Assembly: GCA_030645615.1 (NCBI GenBank)
Contig: JAUSNB010000053.1
Location: forward strand, 124,001-188,000
DNA length: 64,000 bases
Source: Actinomycetota bacterium
GTDB taxonomy: Bacteria > Actinomycetota > Actinomycetes > S36-B12
Direction of reading: 5' to 3'
A model generated the notes under the pieces. The model made no database searches, had not been told where the DNA came from, and was given only the letters and a program-made list of their open reading frames with translations. A program made the translations under genes and the position numbers. Positions 34,794 through 45,094 of the stretch are shown piece by piece (the stretch's first letter is position 1; the number at the start of each line of letters is the position of its first letter).

Positions 34794-36521
34794 ATGGCCG
34801 GATTGCTGCGCACCTACCTGCGCCCGCATCTGCGCGTCCTGGTGCTTATCGCAATCCTGCTGCTGGTGCAGGCCTTCGGGAACCTCTACCTGCCCAACCT
34901 CAATGCCGACATCATCAATGACGGAGTCGTGACGGGGGACACCGGCTACATCATGCGCGTCGGGGGGATCATGCTGGTGGTCTCCGCCCTGCTCGGCGTG
35001 GCCGCGATCGTGACCGTGTACTTCAGCGCGCGGACTGCCATGCGACTGGGCCGGGACATCCGCCGTGACCTGTTCCGGCGCGTGGAGGAGTTCTCCCTCA
35101 GCCAGGTGTACGAGTTCGGCGTCCCGTCGCTGATCACCCGCAATACCAATGATGTCCAGCAAATCCAGATGCTGGTCATGGTTGGCCTGACCATGATGGT
35201 GCTGGCACCCATCACCGCGATCGGCGGGGTCATCATGGCCATCCGCCTGAACGTGCAACTGTCGGCGTTGCTGCTCGTCACGATCCCGGTCATGGCGGGC
35301 GTGGTCGGCCTCATGATCCTCAAGGCCGTGCCGCTGTTCCGTTCCATGCAGGTCAAGATCGACAGGGTCAACGGCGTGCTCCGCGAGAACCTCACGGGGA
35401 TCAGGGTGATCCGCGCCTTCGTACGGACGGCCCGCGAGGAGGAGCGGTTCGCGCAGTCGAACGCGGATCTCACGTCGACCGCGCTGAGCGTGACCCGGCT
35501 CTTTGCCTTGATGATGCCCGCGCTCATGCTGATCATGTACCTGTCGACCGTCGCGACCATCTGGTTCGGCGGGCAGCTCATCGCCGACGGGAGCATGCCG
35601 ATCGGCGACCTGATCGCCTTCCAGGCCTACATCATGCAGATCCTCGGCTCGGTGATGATGGCCGTGATGATGCTCATGATGATCCCGCGCGCGGCGGCAT
35701 CGGGTGAGCGGATCAGGCAGGTCCTGGACACGTCGCCCGAGATCGATGAGCCGGCAGGTACGGGCCACCTGCCGCAGCGTGGCCGAATCGAGTTGCGCGA
35801 CGTGGAGTTCCGCTACCCGGGGGCCGAGGATGCGGTGCTCCAGGGGGTGTCGTTCTCCCTTGAGCCTGGCACGACGACAGCGATCGTGGGCGGCACCGGC
35901 TCGGGCAAGACCACCCTGGTGAACCTGCTGCCGCGGTTGATGGACGTCACGGGTGGCCACGTGCTGGTGGATGGCATCGACATTCGCGACGTTCCGCTCG
36001 AGCACCTGTGGAGCCTGTTCGGGCTGGTCCCGCAGAAGGCGTTCCTGTTCACCGGGACGGTGGCCAGCAACGTCCGCTTCGGACGTCCGGACGCGACGGA
36101 CGAGCAGGTGGAGGAGGCCCTTCGCGTTGCCCAGGCGTGGGACTTCGTCGCGGACCTGTCCGAGGGACTCGACAGTGCCATCGAGCAGGGTGGCGCCAAC
36201 CTGTCCGGCGGGCAGCGCCAGCGCATGGCGATAGCCCGCAGCATCGTTCGCGATCCACAGGTCTATCTCTTCGACGACAGCTTCTCGGCACTGGACTACA
36301 GCACTGATGCCAGGCTCCGGGCCGCGCTCGCGGCGCGGACCCAGGACCGCACCGTGGCGATCGTCGCCCAGCGTGTCCGGACCATCATGGACGCCGACCA
36401 GATCGTCGTGCTGGACCGGGGACGGGTCGTCGGCCTGGGCCGGCATGAGGACCTCATCGAGGGCTGCGAGGCATACCGGGAGATCGTCCTGTCCCAGATG
36501 TCCCTCGAGGAAGCCGGATGA
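34794..36521 (+). CDS. ABC exporter half-transporter with degenerate ATP site (subunit 1)
   Basis: 575 residues: a six-helix type IV exporter membrane domain (about 1-320) and an ATPase domain (about 335-575). Walker A is GGTGSGKTTL with K372 and the signature is NLSGGQRQR. Walker B ends VYLFDDSFSALD: the catalytic glutamate is replaced by D495. The switch histidine is replaced by Q526 (IVAQRVRTI). Both changes mark the degenerate-site partner of heterodimeric exporters such as TM287/288 and BmrC/D. It overlaps subunit 2 by four bases (ATGA). The start is set by the promoter; an in-frame start 32 codons upstream is discounted. Substrate unknown, probably drugs or lipids. Confidence 0.9.
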   Translation: MAGLLRTYLRPHLRVLVLIAILLLVQAFGNLYLPNLNADIINDGVVTGDTGYIMRVGGIMLVVSALLGVAAIVTVYFSARTAMRLGRDIRRDLFRRVEEFSLSQVYEFGVPSLITRNTNDVQQIQMLVMVGLTMMVLAPITAIGGVIMAIRLNVQLSALLLVTIPVMAGVVGLMILKAVPLFRSMQVKIDRVNGVLRENLTGIRVIRAFVRTAREEERFAQSNADLTSTALSVTRLFALMMPALMLIMYLSTVATIWFGGQLIADGSMPIGDLIAFQAYIMQILGSVMMAVMMLMMIPRAAASGERIRQVLDTSPEIDEPAGTGHLPQRGRIELRDVEFRYPGAEDAVLQGVSFSLEPGTTTAIVGGTGSGKTTLVNLLPRLMDVTGGHVLVDGIDIRDVPLEHLWSLFGLVPQKAFLFTGTVASNVRFGRPDATDEQVEEALRVAQAWDFVADLSEGLDSAIEQGGANLSGGQRQRMAIARSIVRDPQVYLFDDSFSALDYSTDARLRAALAARTQDRTVAIVAQRVRTIMDADQIVVLDRGRVVGLGRHEDLIEGCEAYREIVLSQMSLEEAG

Positions 36522-38476
36522 GCCACACCGCGACCGGGCCGGCCCGGCGCCCGGGCGGTCCCATGGGCGGCCCGGGGTTCGGGGTCACCCCCTCCCTGAC
36601 CAAGCCTCGGGACTTCCGCGCATCGATGCGGCGTTTCTCGGCGAGGCTGAGCCCCGAGCGGTGGCTGGTAGCCCTCGTGGTGGTGCTCGCCGTCGCGAGC
36701 GTCTTCCTCGCCGTCTTGGGGCCGAAGCTGCTCGGTGATGCGACGAACGTGATCTTCGCCGGCGTGGTCGGTGGGCAGCTGCCGCCCGGGGTGAGCCAGG
36801 ACCAGGCGGTCGAGGCGTTGCGCGAAGCCGGCAGTACCAACCAGGCCGACATGGTGGCCTCGATGACGCTCACCACTGGCATCGACTTCACGGCGCTGGC
36901 GCAGATCCTCGCGCTGGCCACGGTCGTGTACGTGCTCAGCTCGATCCTGGCGTGGGCGCAGAACTACATCATGGCGGGGGTCACCCAGCGCACGCTGTTC
37001 CGCTTGCGCGAGGAGGTTGACCACAAGCTCGGGCGCCTCCCGCTTCGCTACTTCGATTCCACGCCGCGCGGCGACCTGCTCAGCCGGGTGACGAATGACA
37101 TCGACAACATCGCGATGACGCTGCAGCAGACGATGACGCAGCTCATCACCGCGGTGCTGACCGTGGTGGGCGTTCTGGCGATGATGGTCTGGATCTCGCC
37201 GATCCTCGCGCTGATCTCGCTGCTGACCGTGCCGTTGACTTTTGTCGTGACGATGGCCATCGCGAAGAGGTCCCAGCCGCATTTCGTTCAGCAGTGGAGC
37301 TGGACCGGGCGTCTCAACGGGCACGTGGAGGAGATGTACTCCGGGCACGAGCTCGTCAAGGTGTACGGGCATCGCGCCGAGGCCATCGACGAGTTCGATG
37401 TGGCCAACGAGGGAATGTACGAGAGCAGCTTCAAGGCGCAGTACATCTCCGGGGTCATCCAGCCTGCGATGGCGGTGATCGCGAACCTGAACTACGTGGC
37501 GATAGCCGTGATCGGGGGCCTCCGCGTGGCCAGCGGGACGATGTCGCTGGGCGACGTGCAGGCCTTCATCCAGTACTCGCGGCAGTTCACGATGCCCATC
37601 ACGCAGATCGCGAGCGTCGTCAACGTCCTGCAGTCGGGGCTCGCGTCGGCTGAGCGGGTGTTCGATGTGCTTGATGCCGAGGAGGAGTCGTCCGACGCGC
37701 TCGCCGAGCGGGCCTTGCCCGAGCCGACGGGCCGGGTCGCTTTCGAGCAGGTGTCCTTTCGCTACCTGCCGGATCGACCGCTCATCGAAGACCTGTACCT
37801 GGCAGCGGAGCCGGGTGAGATCGTCGCGATCGTCGGGCCGACGGGTGCCGGCAAGACCACGCTGGTCAACCTGCTCATGCGCTTCTACGACGTCGACTCG
37901 GGCCGCATCCTGATTGACGGGGTGCCGACGATGCAGGTGCACCGCGACGAGGTGCGCCGATGCTTCGGCATGGTTCTCCAGGACACGTGGCTCTTCGAGG
38001 GCACCATCCGGGACAACATCGCCTATGGCGCAGTCGACGCGACCGAGGAGGACGTGCTCTCCGCGGCGCGCGCAGCGCGGGTCGATCACTTCGTCCGCAC
38101 GCTGCCGCACGGCTACGACACGGTCCTCTCCGAAGACGCCGCCAACATCAGCGCCGGGGAGCGCCAGTTGCTCACCATCGCGCGGGCCTTCCTCGCGGAT
38201 CCGGCGATCCTGATCCTCGACGAGGCCACCAGTTCGGTCGACACGCGCACCGAGGTCCTAATCCAGAAGGCGATGGCGGCCCTGCGGCGCGGTCGCACGA
38301 GCTTCGTCATCGCCCACCGGCTCTCCACCATCCGCAACGCAGACACGATCGTGGTGATGGACCGGGGCCGGATCGTCGAGCAGGGAACCCACGACGAGCT
38401 CATGGCTGCCGGGGGCTTCTACTTCGGCCTCTACCGCAGCCAGTTCGAGCAAGCGTCCGACGAGGTCAACGACTAG
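36518..38476 (+). CDS. ABC exporter half-transporter with intact catalytic site (subunit 2)
   Basis: 652 residues: a glycine/proline-rich N-terminal tail, a membrane domain (about 50-390) and an ATPase domain (about 405-640). Walker A has K446 (GPTGAGKTTL), Walker B ends ILDEATSSVD with catalytic E569, and the switch is H600 (VIAHRLSTI). The signature is NISAGERQL instead of LSGGQ. In a heterodimer this weak signature faces the degenerate Walker site of subunit 1, and the good LSGGQ of subunit 1 faces this subunit's E569/H600, giving one active site. An insert of about 55 residues after the first helix (DATNVIFAGVVGG to TTGIDF) forms an extracytoplasmic loop common in actinobacterial members. 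Confidence 0.92.
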   Translation: MSHTATGPARRPGGPMGGPGFGVTPSLTKPRDFRASMRRFSARLSPERWLVALVVVLAVASVFLAVLGPKLLGDATNVIFAGVVGGQLPPGVSQDQAVEALREAGSTNQADMVASMTLTTGIDFTALAQILALATVVYVLSSILAWAQNYIMAGVTQRTLFRLREEVDHKLGRLPLRYFDSTPRGDLLSRVTNDIDNIAMTLQQTMTQLITAVLTVVGVLAMMVWISPILALISLLTVPLTFVVTMAIAKRSQPHFVQQWSWTGRLNGHVEEMYSGHELVKVYGHRAEAIDEFDVANEGMYESSFKAQYISGVIQPAMAVIANLNYVAIAVIGGLRVASGTMSLGDVQAFIQYSRQFTMPITQIASVVNVLQSGLASAERVFDVLDAEEESSDALAERALPEPTGRVAFEQVSFRYLPDRPLIEDLYLAAEPGEIVAIVGPTGAGKTTLVNLLMRFYDVDSGRILIDGVPTMQVHRDEVRRCFGMVLQDTWLFEGTIRDNIAYGAVDATEEDVLSAARAARVDHFVRTLPHGYDTVLSEDAANISAGERQLLTIARAFLADPAILILDEATSSVDTRTEVLIQKAMAALRRGRTSFVIAHRLSTIRNADTIVVMDRGRIVEQGTHDELMAAGGFYFGLYRSQFEQASDEVND

Positions 38477-38506
38477 TGCCCAACCCCCTCCGCGAGTGGG
38501 CACTCG
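38475..38506. repeat. Stem-loop repeat after the ABC exporter (family member A)
   Basis: AGTGCCCA (38475-38482) pairs with TGGGCACT (38497-38504); the loop is ACCCCCTCCGCGAG. The first arm overlaps the stop codon of subunit 2. The loop and the GAGTG junction resemble two other 3' stem-loops at 42233 and 44890. No T-run follows. Confidence 0.5.
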
Positions 38507-38559
38507 TTGTCGTCCCGGGGGCAGACTCAGCCACGTCAACTGCCCGCTCGCGCAGGGGG

Positions 38560-38595
38560 TGCGGGGCTCGCTGCGCTCACTCCTCGCGGACGGCG
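38560..38595. repeat. 36-bp direct repeat, copy 1
   Basis: Identical to 38614-38649 over 36 bases; starts TGCGGGGCTCGCTGCGCTCA. The two copies are 18 bases apart. This copy lies in the non-coding gap after leuA. Confidence 0.85.
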
Positions 38596-38613
38596 GGCTG
38601 GCGGCGCCGCCGC

Positions 38614-40526
<1,913 letters not shown>

Positions 40527-40581
40527 GCAGGTGTGACGCGCCGGAACGACCCGAGGCGGCACGCGGGGCGTCATCCCCGGC

Positions 40582-40587
40582 TAGGCT
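40582..40587 (+). promoter_or_regulatory. -10 box of the lipoprotein protease gene
   Basis: TAGGCT, with the expected transcription start near 40594 and GAGGAGG at 40604-40610 before the ATG at 40615. Confidence 0.5.
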
Positions 40588-40614
40588 GGCGGAGACCGTT
40601 TGCGAGGAGGCGTC

Positions 40615-42219
40615 ATGGGCAAGTCACGGATCGTGCTGTTGAGCGCGTTGGCTCTGGTTGTCGTGAGTGGCTGTTCGTCCGGCTCGGACGCGGAATCCTC
40701 CGCTGCCCCGGAGACCTCAGCCGCCACCGCCGCCGCGAGCGATGGCGCCATCACGTCGTACAAGGACGCCCAGAAGGCCGTCATCCAGATCGTCGCCGAC
40801 GGCGAATACGTCGACATCATGACCGGCGAGGCCACGCAGTCCTCGGGCGCCGGCAGCGGCTTCATCATCGACCCGACCGGCATCGCGGTGACCAACGCGC
40901 ACGTGGTCGAGGGCGCCGGCTCGATCCAGGTCTACGTCGGCGGCAGCGACGATCCCATCAACGCCAAGATCCTCGGCGTCTCCGAGTGCAACGACCTCGC
41001 GGTCATCGACCTCAACGGCGACGGGTACCCCTTCCTCGCGTGGACAACCGCGACGCCGGACCTCGGGACCGAGGTCTGGGCGGCCGGCTTCCCGCTCGGC
41101 GATCCCCAGTACACGCTCGTCGATGGTTCGCTGGCCAAGAACAACGCAGACGGCGACACGTCGTGGGCCAGCCTGGACTACGCGCTGCAGGACACCGCCC
41201 AGATCCAGCCGGGCAACTCCGGCGGCCCGCTCCTGTTCGCCGACGGCTCCGTCATCGGGGTCAACTACATGGCGGCCGACGTCACCAACACCACCCAGTT
41301 CTTCGCGATCCCGGCAGACCTGGCGGCGCCCGTCGTCGAGGTCCTCCGCACCGGCGCGGACCAGGATTCGATCGGCATCAACGGCGAGGCCTTCTACGAC
41401 TCGGAGCAGGACCTCGCGGGCGTGTGGGTCTCCGGCGTGCGGTCGGGCAGCCCGGCGAGCAACGCTGGCGTGGAGCCCGGCGACGTCATCCTCCAGATGG
41501 AGGGTCGCGACGTCGTGAAGGCGCAGGACGTGGGCGACTTCGGCGCCACCAAGGCGGGCTACTGCGACGTGCTCCGCACGAAGGGCACCGACGCTGCCAT
41601 CAAGATCCAGGTGTTCCGCCCGTCGACGGGGGAGGTCCTCGAGGGCGAGGTCAACAACCCGCAGAAGCCTCTCGCGGCAATCTCCACCATCTCGAACAAC
41701 TCGGCCGGCCAGACGGAAGACGACCCCTCCGGCCAGACGGAGACGGGGGGCTTCACGAACGTCACGGACGACACGGGCAGCATTTCGGCCGACATCCCCG
41801 ATGCCTGGACCGACGTCAACACCGCGGCGGGCGACGGCTTTGGACGGATCACCGCCTCGACCGACCAGACCGAGTTCAACACCGGCCAGGCACCGGGCAT
41901 CGAGTACTGGGTCTTCGACGGGGCGCTAGCTGATGACGCCGAGATCCAGGCGACCATGGACGAGGTCGTGGCCAGCGAGGACTTCGGTGCGGTGATCAAC
42001 ACTTGCGGCGACTCCGAGGCCGGCACGGTCTCCGAGGGCGACGGCTACTCGTACGTCGGCAACTCGTACTGGTCGTGCAAGGGCAGCGACCTGTCGTACT
42101 ACCTGTCGATCCGCAACTACCCGGCCCAGGACAAGTGGGTGCTGCTCGACGCCCAGTTCACGACCGACCAGGACGTGGAGTTCGTCAACCGCAGCCTGGC
42201 CTCGTTGCTCGTCGGCTAG
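40615..42219 (+). CDS. Lipoprotein trypsin-like serine protease with PDZ domain
   Basis: 534 residues. A signal peptide with lipobox VSGC (lipid-anchored C20) is followed by a low-complexity Ser/Ala linker. The chymotrypsin-fold domain has the full triad: H96 in TNAHVV, D127 in NDLAVIDL and S202 in PGNSGGP. A PDZ domain follows (VSGVRSGSPASNAGVEPGDVILQMEGRDV, split here only by description; about 275-345). The last 140 residues form another domain with cysteines in NTCGDS and YWSCKG, unrecognised. This resembles HtrA/DegP-type proteases with an added C-terminal sensor or binding domain. It should act on the outer face of the membrane. A strong terminator follows. The branched-chain genes on both sides seem unrelated. 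Confidence 0.88.
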   Translation: MGKSRIVLLSALALVVVSGCSSGSDAESSAAPETSAATAAASDGAITSYKDAQKAVIQIVADGEYVDIMTGEATQSSGAGSGFIIDPTGIAVTNAHVVEGAGSIQVYVGGSDDPINAKILGVSECNDLAVIDLNGDGYPFLAWTTATPDLGTEVWAAGFPLGDPQYTLVDGSLAKNNADGDTSWASLDYALQDTAQIQPGNSGGPLLFADGSVIGVNYMAADVTNTTQFFAIPADLAAPVVEVLRTGADQDSIGINGEAFYDSEQDLAGVWVSGVRSGSPASNAGVEPGDVILQMEGRDVVKAQDVGDFGATKAGYCDVLRTKGTDAAIKIQVFRPSTGEVLEGEVNNPQKPLAAISTISNNSAGQTEDDPSGQTETGGFTNVTDDTGSISADIPDAWTDVNTAAGDGFGRITASTDQTEFNTGQAPGIEYWVFDGALADDAEIQATMDEVVASEDFGAVINTCGDSEAGTVSEGDGYSYVGNSYWSCKGSDLSYYLSIRNYPAQDKWVLLDAQFTTDQDVEFVNRSLASLLVG

Positions 42220-42232
42220 AGCCTGATTCATT

Positions 42233-42279
42233 GGCCAGTCGTGGGGGCACTTCCTAGCGAATTCGCCCCACGACTGGCC
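42233..42279 (+). terminator. Strong stem-loop after the protease gene (family member B)
   Basis: GGCCAGTCGTGGGG (42233-42246) pairs perfectly with CCCCACGACTGGCC (42266-42279), followed by TTT. Loop of 19 bases. The reverse strand reads CGAATTCGCTAGGAAGTG in the loop, close to the loop of the stem-loop at 44890, suggesting one repeat family used as terminators. Confidence 0.75.
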
Positions 42280-42318
42280 TTTGAACGGCGGCTCAGCGCT
42301 CGCCTCGTCGTCGGCTCG

Positions 42319-42579
42319 CTACCCGGCCACGGCGGCGGGGCTCGCTGTGCTCACTCCTCGCCGTCGGCCGAACGCGAAGTAGCTGACCGGACCGAAGAAG
42401 TTCACGGCGATGGCCAGCGCCCAGGCCGGCTTGGGGCCGCGTACGAGAGCCGCTGGTCGGCGGGCAAGGTCAATCCAGGCCGCAGCGGCGAGTGCCACCT
42501 GCACGGTGCCGATCACGACGATGCCCCTCTGCTGGGCAGGGGTGAGATCGCTCCACTTCCTTCGTGACTGCTCGCCCAT
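42319..42579 (-). CDS. Small membrane protein, PLDc_N (phospholipase D nuclease N-terminal) type
   Basis: 86 residues. Charged N-terminus (MGEQSRRKWSDLTPAQQR), a first helix (GIVVIGTVQVALAAAAWIDLA), the conserved loop RRPAALVRGPKPAWALAIAVNF and a second helix ending FGPVSYFAFGRRR. That RGPK-W-FGP-YFxFGR pattern is the PLDc_N family of two-helix proteins, unknown in function apart from its use as a membrane anchor in cardiolipin synthases. ATG at 42579 has GGGAGG upstream. The last 14 residues (GVSTASPAAVAG) are coded by a copy of the dispersed 26-bp repeat, so the gene end looks altered by it. Confidence 0.75.
   Translation of the reverse strand: MGEQSRRKWSDLTPAQQRGIVVIGTVQVALAAAAWIDLARRPAALVRGPKPAWALAIAVNFFGPVSYFAFGRRRGVSTASPAAVAG
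42335..42360. repeat. Third copy of the dispersed repeat core (26 bp)
   Basis: Starts GCGGGGCTCGCTGTGCTCAC; differs from the two 38.6-kb copies by one base over 26. It is read in a different frame here (inside the PLDc_N gene end) than in leuA. Confidence 0.75.
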
Positions 42580-42656
42580 GGCCGCCTCCCGGTCAGTCGA
42601 TGCGTTGCCTTCCCCATGGTGGCCCCTGCGGATGCATGACGCCACCGCCGCGCAAC

Positions 42657-42669
42657 TACGCTTCCGCCC
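42657..42669 (+). promoter_or_regulatory. Leaderless -10 promoter of leuB
   Basis: TACGCT at 42657-42662, seven bases, then ATG at 42670. Confidence 0.6.
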
Positions 42670-43743
42670 ATGCCCACGAATGAGCCTTCCCGCAGTCTGT
42701 CCCTGGCCCTGATCCCTGGCGACGGCATCGGCACCGAGGTCGTCGCGGAGGCGATGAAGGTGCTCGACGCGATCGCCCCCGCTGCGGGGCTGGCGGTGCA
42801 ATCGACCGAGTACGACCTCGGCGCGCGCCGCTACAACGCCACGGGGGAGTTGCTGCCCGACTCGGTCATCGAGGAACTACGCGCGTACGACGCGATCCTG
42901 CTTGGCGCCATCGGCGATCCCAGTGTCCCTCCGGGCATCCTCGAGCGGGGAGTCCTGCTGCCGCTGCGCTTCGTCATGGACCATCACGTCAACCTCAGGC
43001 CGGTCCGGCTGTACCCCGGCGTGACCGGGCCGCTTGCCGGCAAGCGGCCCGAGGACATCGACTTCGTGGTGTGCCGCGAGGGCACCGAGGGCCCGTACGT
43101 CGGGGCGGGCGGCACCCTGCGCCGGGGGACGCCCCATGAGGTGTCGACCGAGGTGAGCATCAACACCGCCTACGGAGCCGAGCGCATCATCCGTGACGCA
43201 TTCCACCGGGCCACTCGCCGGCGCAACAAGGTCACCCTCGTGCACAAGACCAACGTCCTCGTGCACGCGGGCCGGACCTGGCAGGACGCCTTCGACCTGG
43301 TGGCCCGCGAGTACCCAGGCGTCCAGACGGACTACTGCCACGTCGATGCCGCGGCCATGTACTTCCTCACCCAGCCCGAGCGGTTCGACGTCGTCGTCAC
43401 CGACAACCTCTTCGGCGACATCCTCACTGACATCGGTGCCGCGATCGTCGGAGGCATCGGTCTGGCCGCGAGCGGCAACATCGACCCGACGAGGAGCAAC
43501 CCGAGCATGTTCGAGCCGGTCCACGGCTCCGCTCCGGACATCGCCGGCCAGGGCAAGGCCGACCCGACTGCCACGGTCATGTCGCTGGCCATGCTGCTGG
43601 ACCATGTCGGATCGGCCGAGGCGGCGTCGTGGGTGGAGTCGGCCGTGGCCGCTGACCTCGCCACGCGCGGCGATTCCGCGCGGAGCACCAGCCAGGTCGG
43701 TGACGCCCTCGCGGCCCTCGCCATCGACCGGGCCGGAAGGTAG
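42670..43743 (+). CDS. leuB: 3-isopropylmalate dehydrogenase LeuB
   Basis: 357 residues of the isocitrate/isopropylmalate dehydrogenase family. It oxidises and decarboxylates 3-isopropylmalate, and in the citramalate route 3-methylmalate. [21 protein letters not shown] is the N-terminal motif; substrate contacts include [22 protein letters not shown]. The Mg/NAD signature is [21 protein letters not shown] (about residue 240-260) with [19 protein letters not shown] behind it. The stop codon TAG is the first half of the -10 box of ilvE, so the two genes abut closely. Confidence 0.96.
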   Translation: MPTNEPSRSLSLALIPGDGIGTEVVAEAMKVLDAIAPAAGLAVQSTEYDLGARRYNATGELLPDSVIEELRAYDAILLGAIGDPSVPPGILERGVLLPLRFVMDHHVNLRPVRLYPGVTGPLAGKRPEDIDFVVCREGTEGPYVGAGGTLRRGTPHEVSTEVSINTAYGAERIIRDAFHRATRRRNKVTLVHKTNVLVHAGRTWQDAFDLVAREYPGVQTDYCHVDAAAMYFLTQPERFDVVVTDNLFGDILTDIGAAIVGGIGLAASGNIDPTRSNPSMFEPVHGSAPDIAGQGKADPTATVMSLAMLLDHVGSAEAASWVESAVAADLATRGDSARSTSQVGDALAALAIDRAGR

Positions 43744-43752
43744 CGTCAGCCC
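43741..43752 (+). promoter_or_regulatory. Leaderless -10 promoter of ilvE, overlapping the leuB stop codon
   Basis: TAGCGT at 43741-43746, six bases, then ATG at 43753. The TAG of the box is also the stop codon of leuB. Confidence 0.6.
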
Positions 43753-44874
43753 ATGACCATGACGGAGACCGGTACGTCGCTGTGGCCCATCGAGGTGTCG
43801 CCCACCGAGAATCCGGTCTCGGCCGAGCGGCGGGCCGCCATCCTCGCCGACCCCGGCTTCGGGCGGTCCTTCACTGATCACCTGGTGCGCGCCACCTGGA
43901 CGGCCGACGCTGGCTGGCACGACGCACGGCTCGAGGCCTATGGACCCCTCATGCTGGACCCCGCCACCAATTCCCTGCACTACGGGCAGGCCATCTTCGA
44001 GGGCCTCAAGGCGTACCGGCACGCCGATGGGAGCATCAGGACCTTCCGGCCGATGCAGAACGCCGAGCGCTTCGCCAACTCCGCCCGACGGCTTGCCATG
44101 GCCGAGCTTCCGTCGGAGCTGTTCCTGGGGTCGATCGAGGCACTCGTCCGCCAGGACCGTGACTGGGTCCCGTCCGGGCAGGAGAAGTCCCTCTACCTGC
44201 GTCCGTTCATGATCTCCACCGAGGTCGGGCTGGGCGTGCGCCCGGCGAACCGGTACGAGTACTTGCTCATCGCCTCTCCGGCGGGTGCCTACTTCCCGCG
44301 AGGGCTCATGCCGGTGTCGGTGTGGATCTCCGACGACTACGTCCGTGCCGCGCCCGGGGGCACCGGCGAGGCCAAGTGCGCCGGCAACTACGCGGCGTCC
44401 CTGGTCGCCCAGGCGGAGGCGGCTGCCCACGGGTGCGACCAGGTCGTGTGGCTCGATGCCATCGAGCGTCGCTGGATCGAGGAGATGGGCGGGATGAACC
44501 TCTACTTCGTCCTCGGATCCGGCGACGGCGCCCGGCTGCTGACCCCGCAGTTGACCGGAACGCTGCTGCCCGGCATCACCCGCAGCAGCCTGCTCCAGGT
44601 GGCGTCGGACCTCGGCATCCGGGCTGAGGAGGGCCGGATCAGCGTCGACGACTGGCGCGAGGGTTGCGCCAGCGGCGAGATCACCGAGACGTTCGCCTGC
44701 GGGACGGCGGCGGTGATCACCCCAGTCGGTGAGGCCAAGTCCCGAACGAGCGGGGCCTGGTCGGTCGGCGCGGCCGGGACCGGTCCGGTGACGGCGCGAC
44801 TGAGGCAGGCCCTTCTGGACATCCAGACCGGGGCGGCACCCGACACGCACAACTGGCTGCACACGATCTGCTGA
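43753..44874 (+). CDS. ilvE: Branched-chain amino acid aminotransferase IlvE
   Basis: 373-residue fold type IV aminotransferase, class II BCAT. It performs the last step of Val, Leu and Ile synthesis and the first of their breakdown. The pyridoxal-phosphate lysine lies in GTGEAKCAGNYAASL (about residue 211). LHYGQAIFEGLKAYR (about 75) and FACGTAAVITPVGE (about 315) are conserved substrate and cofactor contacts. Its own leaderless promoter overlaps the leuB stop. A large inverted repeat follows the gene. Confidence 0.96.
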   Translation: MTMTETGTSLWPIEVSPTENPVSAERRAAILADPGFGRSFTDHLVRATWTADAGWHDARLEAYGPLMLDPATNSLHYGQAIFEGLKAYRHADGSIRTFRPMQNAERFANSARRLAMAELPSELFLGSIEALVRQDRDWVPSGQEKSLYLRPFMISTEVGLGVRPANRYEYLLIASPAGAYFPRGLMPVSVWISDDYVRAAPGGTGEAKCAGNYAASLVAQAEAAAHGCDQVVWLDAIERRWIEEMGGMNLYFVLGSGDGARLLTPQLTGTLLPGITRSSLLQVASDLGIRAEEGRISVDDWREGCASGEITETFACGTAAVITPVGEAKSRTSGAWSVGAAGTGPVTARLRQALLDIQTGAAPDTHNWLHTIC

Positions 44875-44889
44875 GGCATCGCCTGCGCG

Positions 44890-44957
44890 CCCCGATGGAT
44901 CGTCACCCGTGGCCGAAATCCGCCTCCGGAAGTGGCCACGCCTGACGATGCATCGGG
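44890..44957. repeat. Large imperfect inverted repeat after ilvE (family member C)
   Basis: 25-base arms 44890-44914 and 44933-44957 are complementary at 22 positions; the inner arm ends are GTGGCC and GGCCAC. The loop GAAATCCGCCTCCGGAAGT matches the loop type of the stem-loop at 42233. It probably terminates or stabilises the ilvE transcript and insulates the cimA leader 20 bases on. Confidence 0.7.
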
Positions 44958-44964
44958 GGTGTGC

Positions 44965-44976
44965 CACACTGATGCC
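44965..44976 (+). promoter_or_regulatory. Possible promoter of the cimA leader peptide
   Basis: CACACT at 44965-44970, six bases, then the GTG of the leader at 44977. It keeps the A and final T of TANNNT but not the first T, so it is weaker than the others. Confidence 0.4.
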
Positions 44977-45006
44977 GTGCTCAGCACCGCCATCATCATT
45001 GAGTAG
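44977..45006 (+). CDS. cimA leader peptide (three Ile codons)
   Basis: Nine codons, MLSTAIIIE, with three consecutive Ile codons (ATC ATC ATT at 44992-45000), then TAG. The stop lies at the foot of a perfect 10-bp hairpin and a T-rich terminator follows, the same order as at ilvB. Citramalate synthase commits pyruvate to isoleucine, so an Ile-sensing leader is what control by end product would need. Seen only as sequence; expression is inferred. Confidence 0.7.
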   Translation: MLSTAIIIE

Positions 45007-45057
45007 CGCGTCGACACCCGTCGACGCGCAGCCCTTCGCACCCGCGGGGGGCTTTTT
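45006..45057 (+). promoter_or_regulatory. cimA transcription attenuator
   Basis: Hairpin 1: GCGCGTCGAC (45006-45015), loop ACCC, GTCGACGCGC (45020-45029), perfect. Hairpin 2: AGCCC (45030-45034) with GGGCT (45049-45053), ending in TTTTT (45053-45057), a short intrinsic terminator. Together they fit a leader-peptide attenuator. Confidence 0.65.
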
Positions 45058-45094
45058 CGTTGGCGGGGAGGCGCACTGACGGATTGGACCGACG

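Noticed and set aside
42233-42279. Operator for the protease or PLDc_N gene
   Set aside because: The 14-bp perfect stem with a following T-run at the end of the protease gene fits a terminator better.
44890-44957. Part of the cimA leader switch
   Set aside because: It lies upstream of the leader's likely transcription start, so it belongs to the ilvE transcript end.
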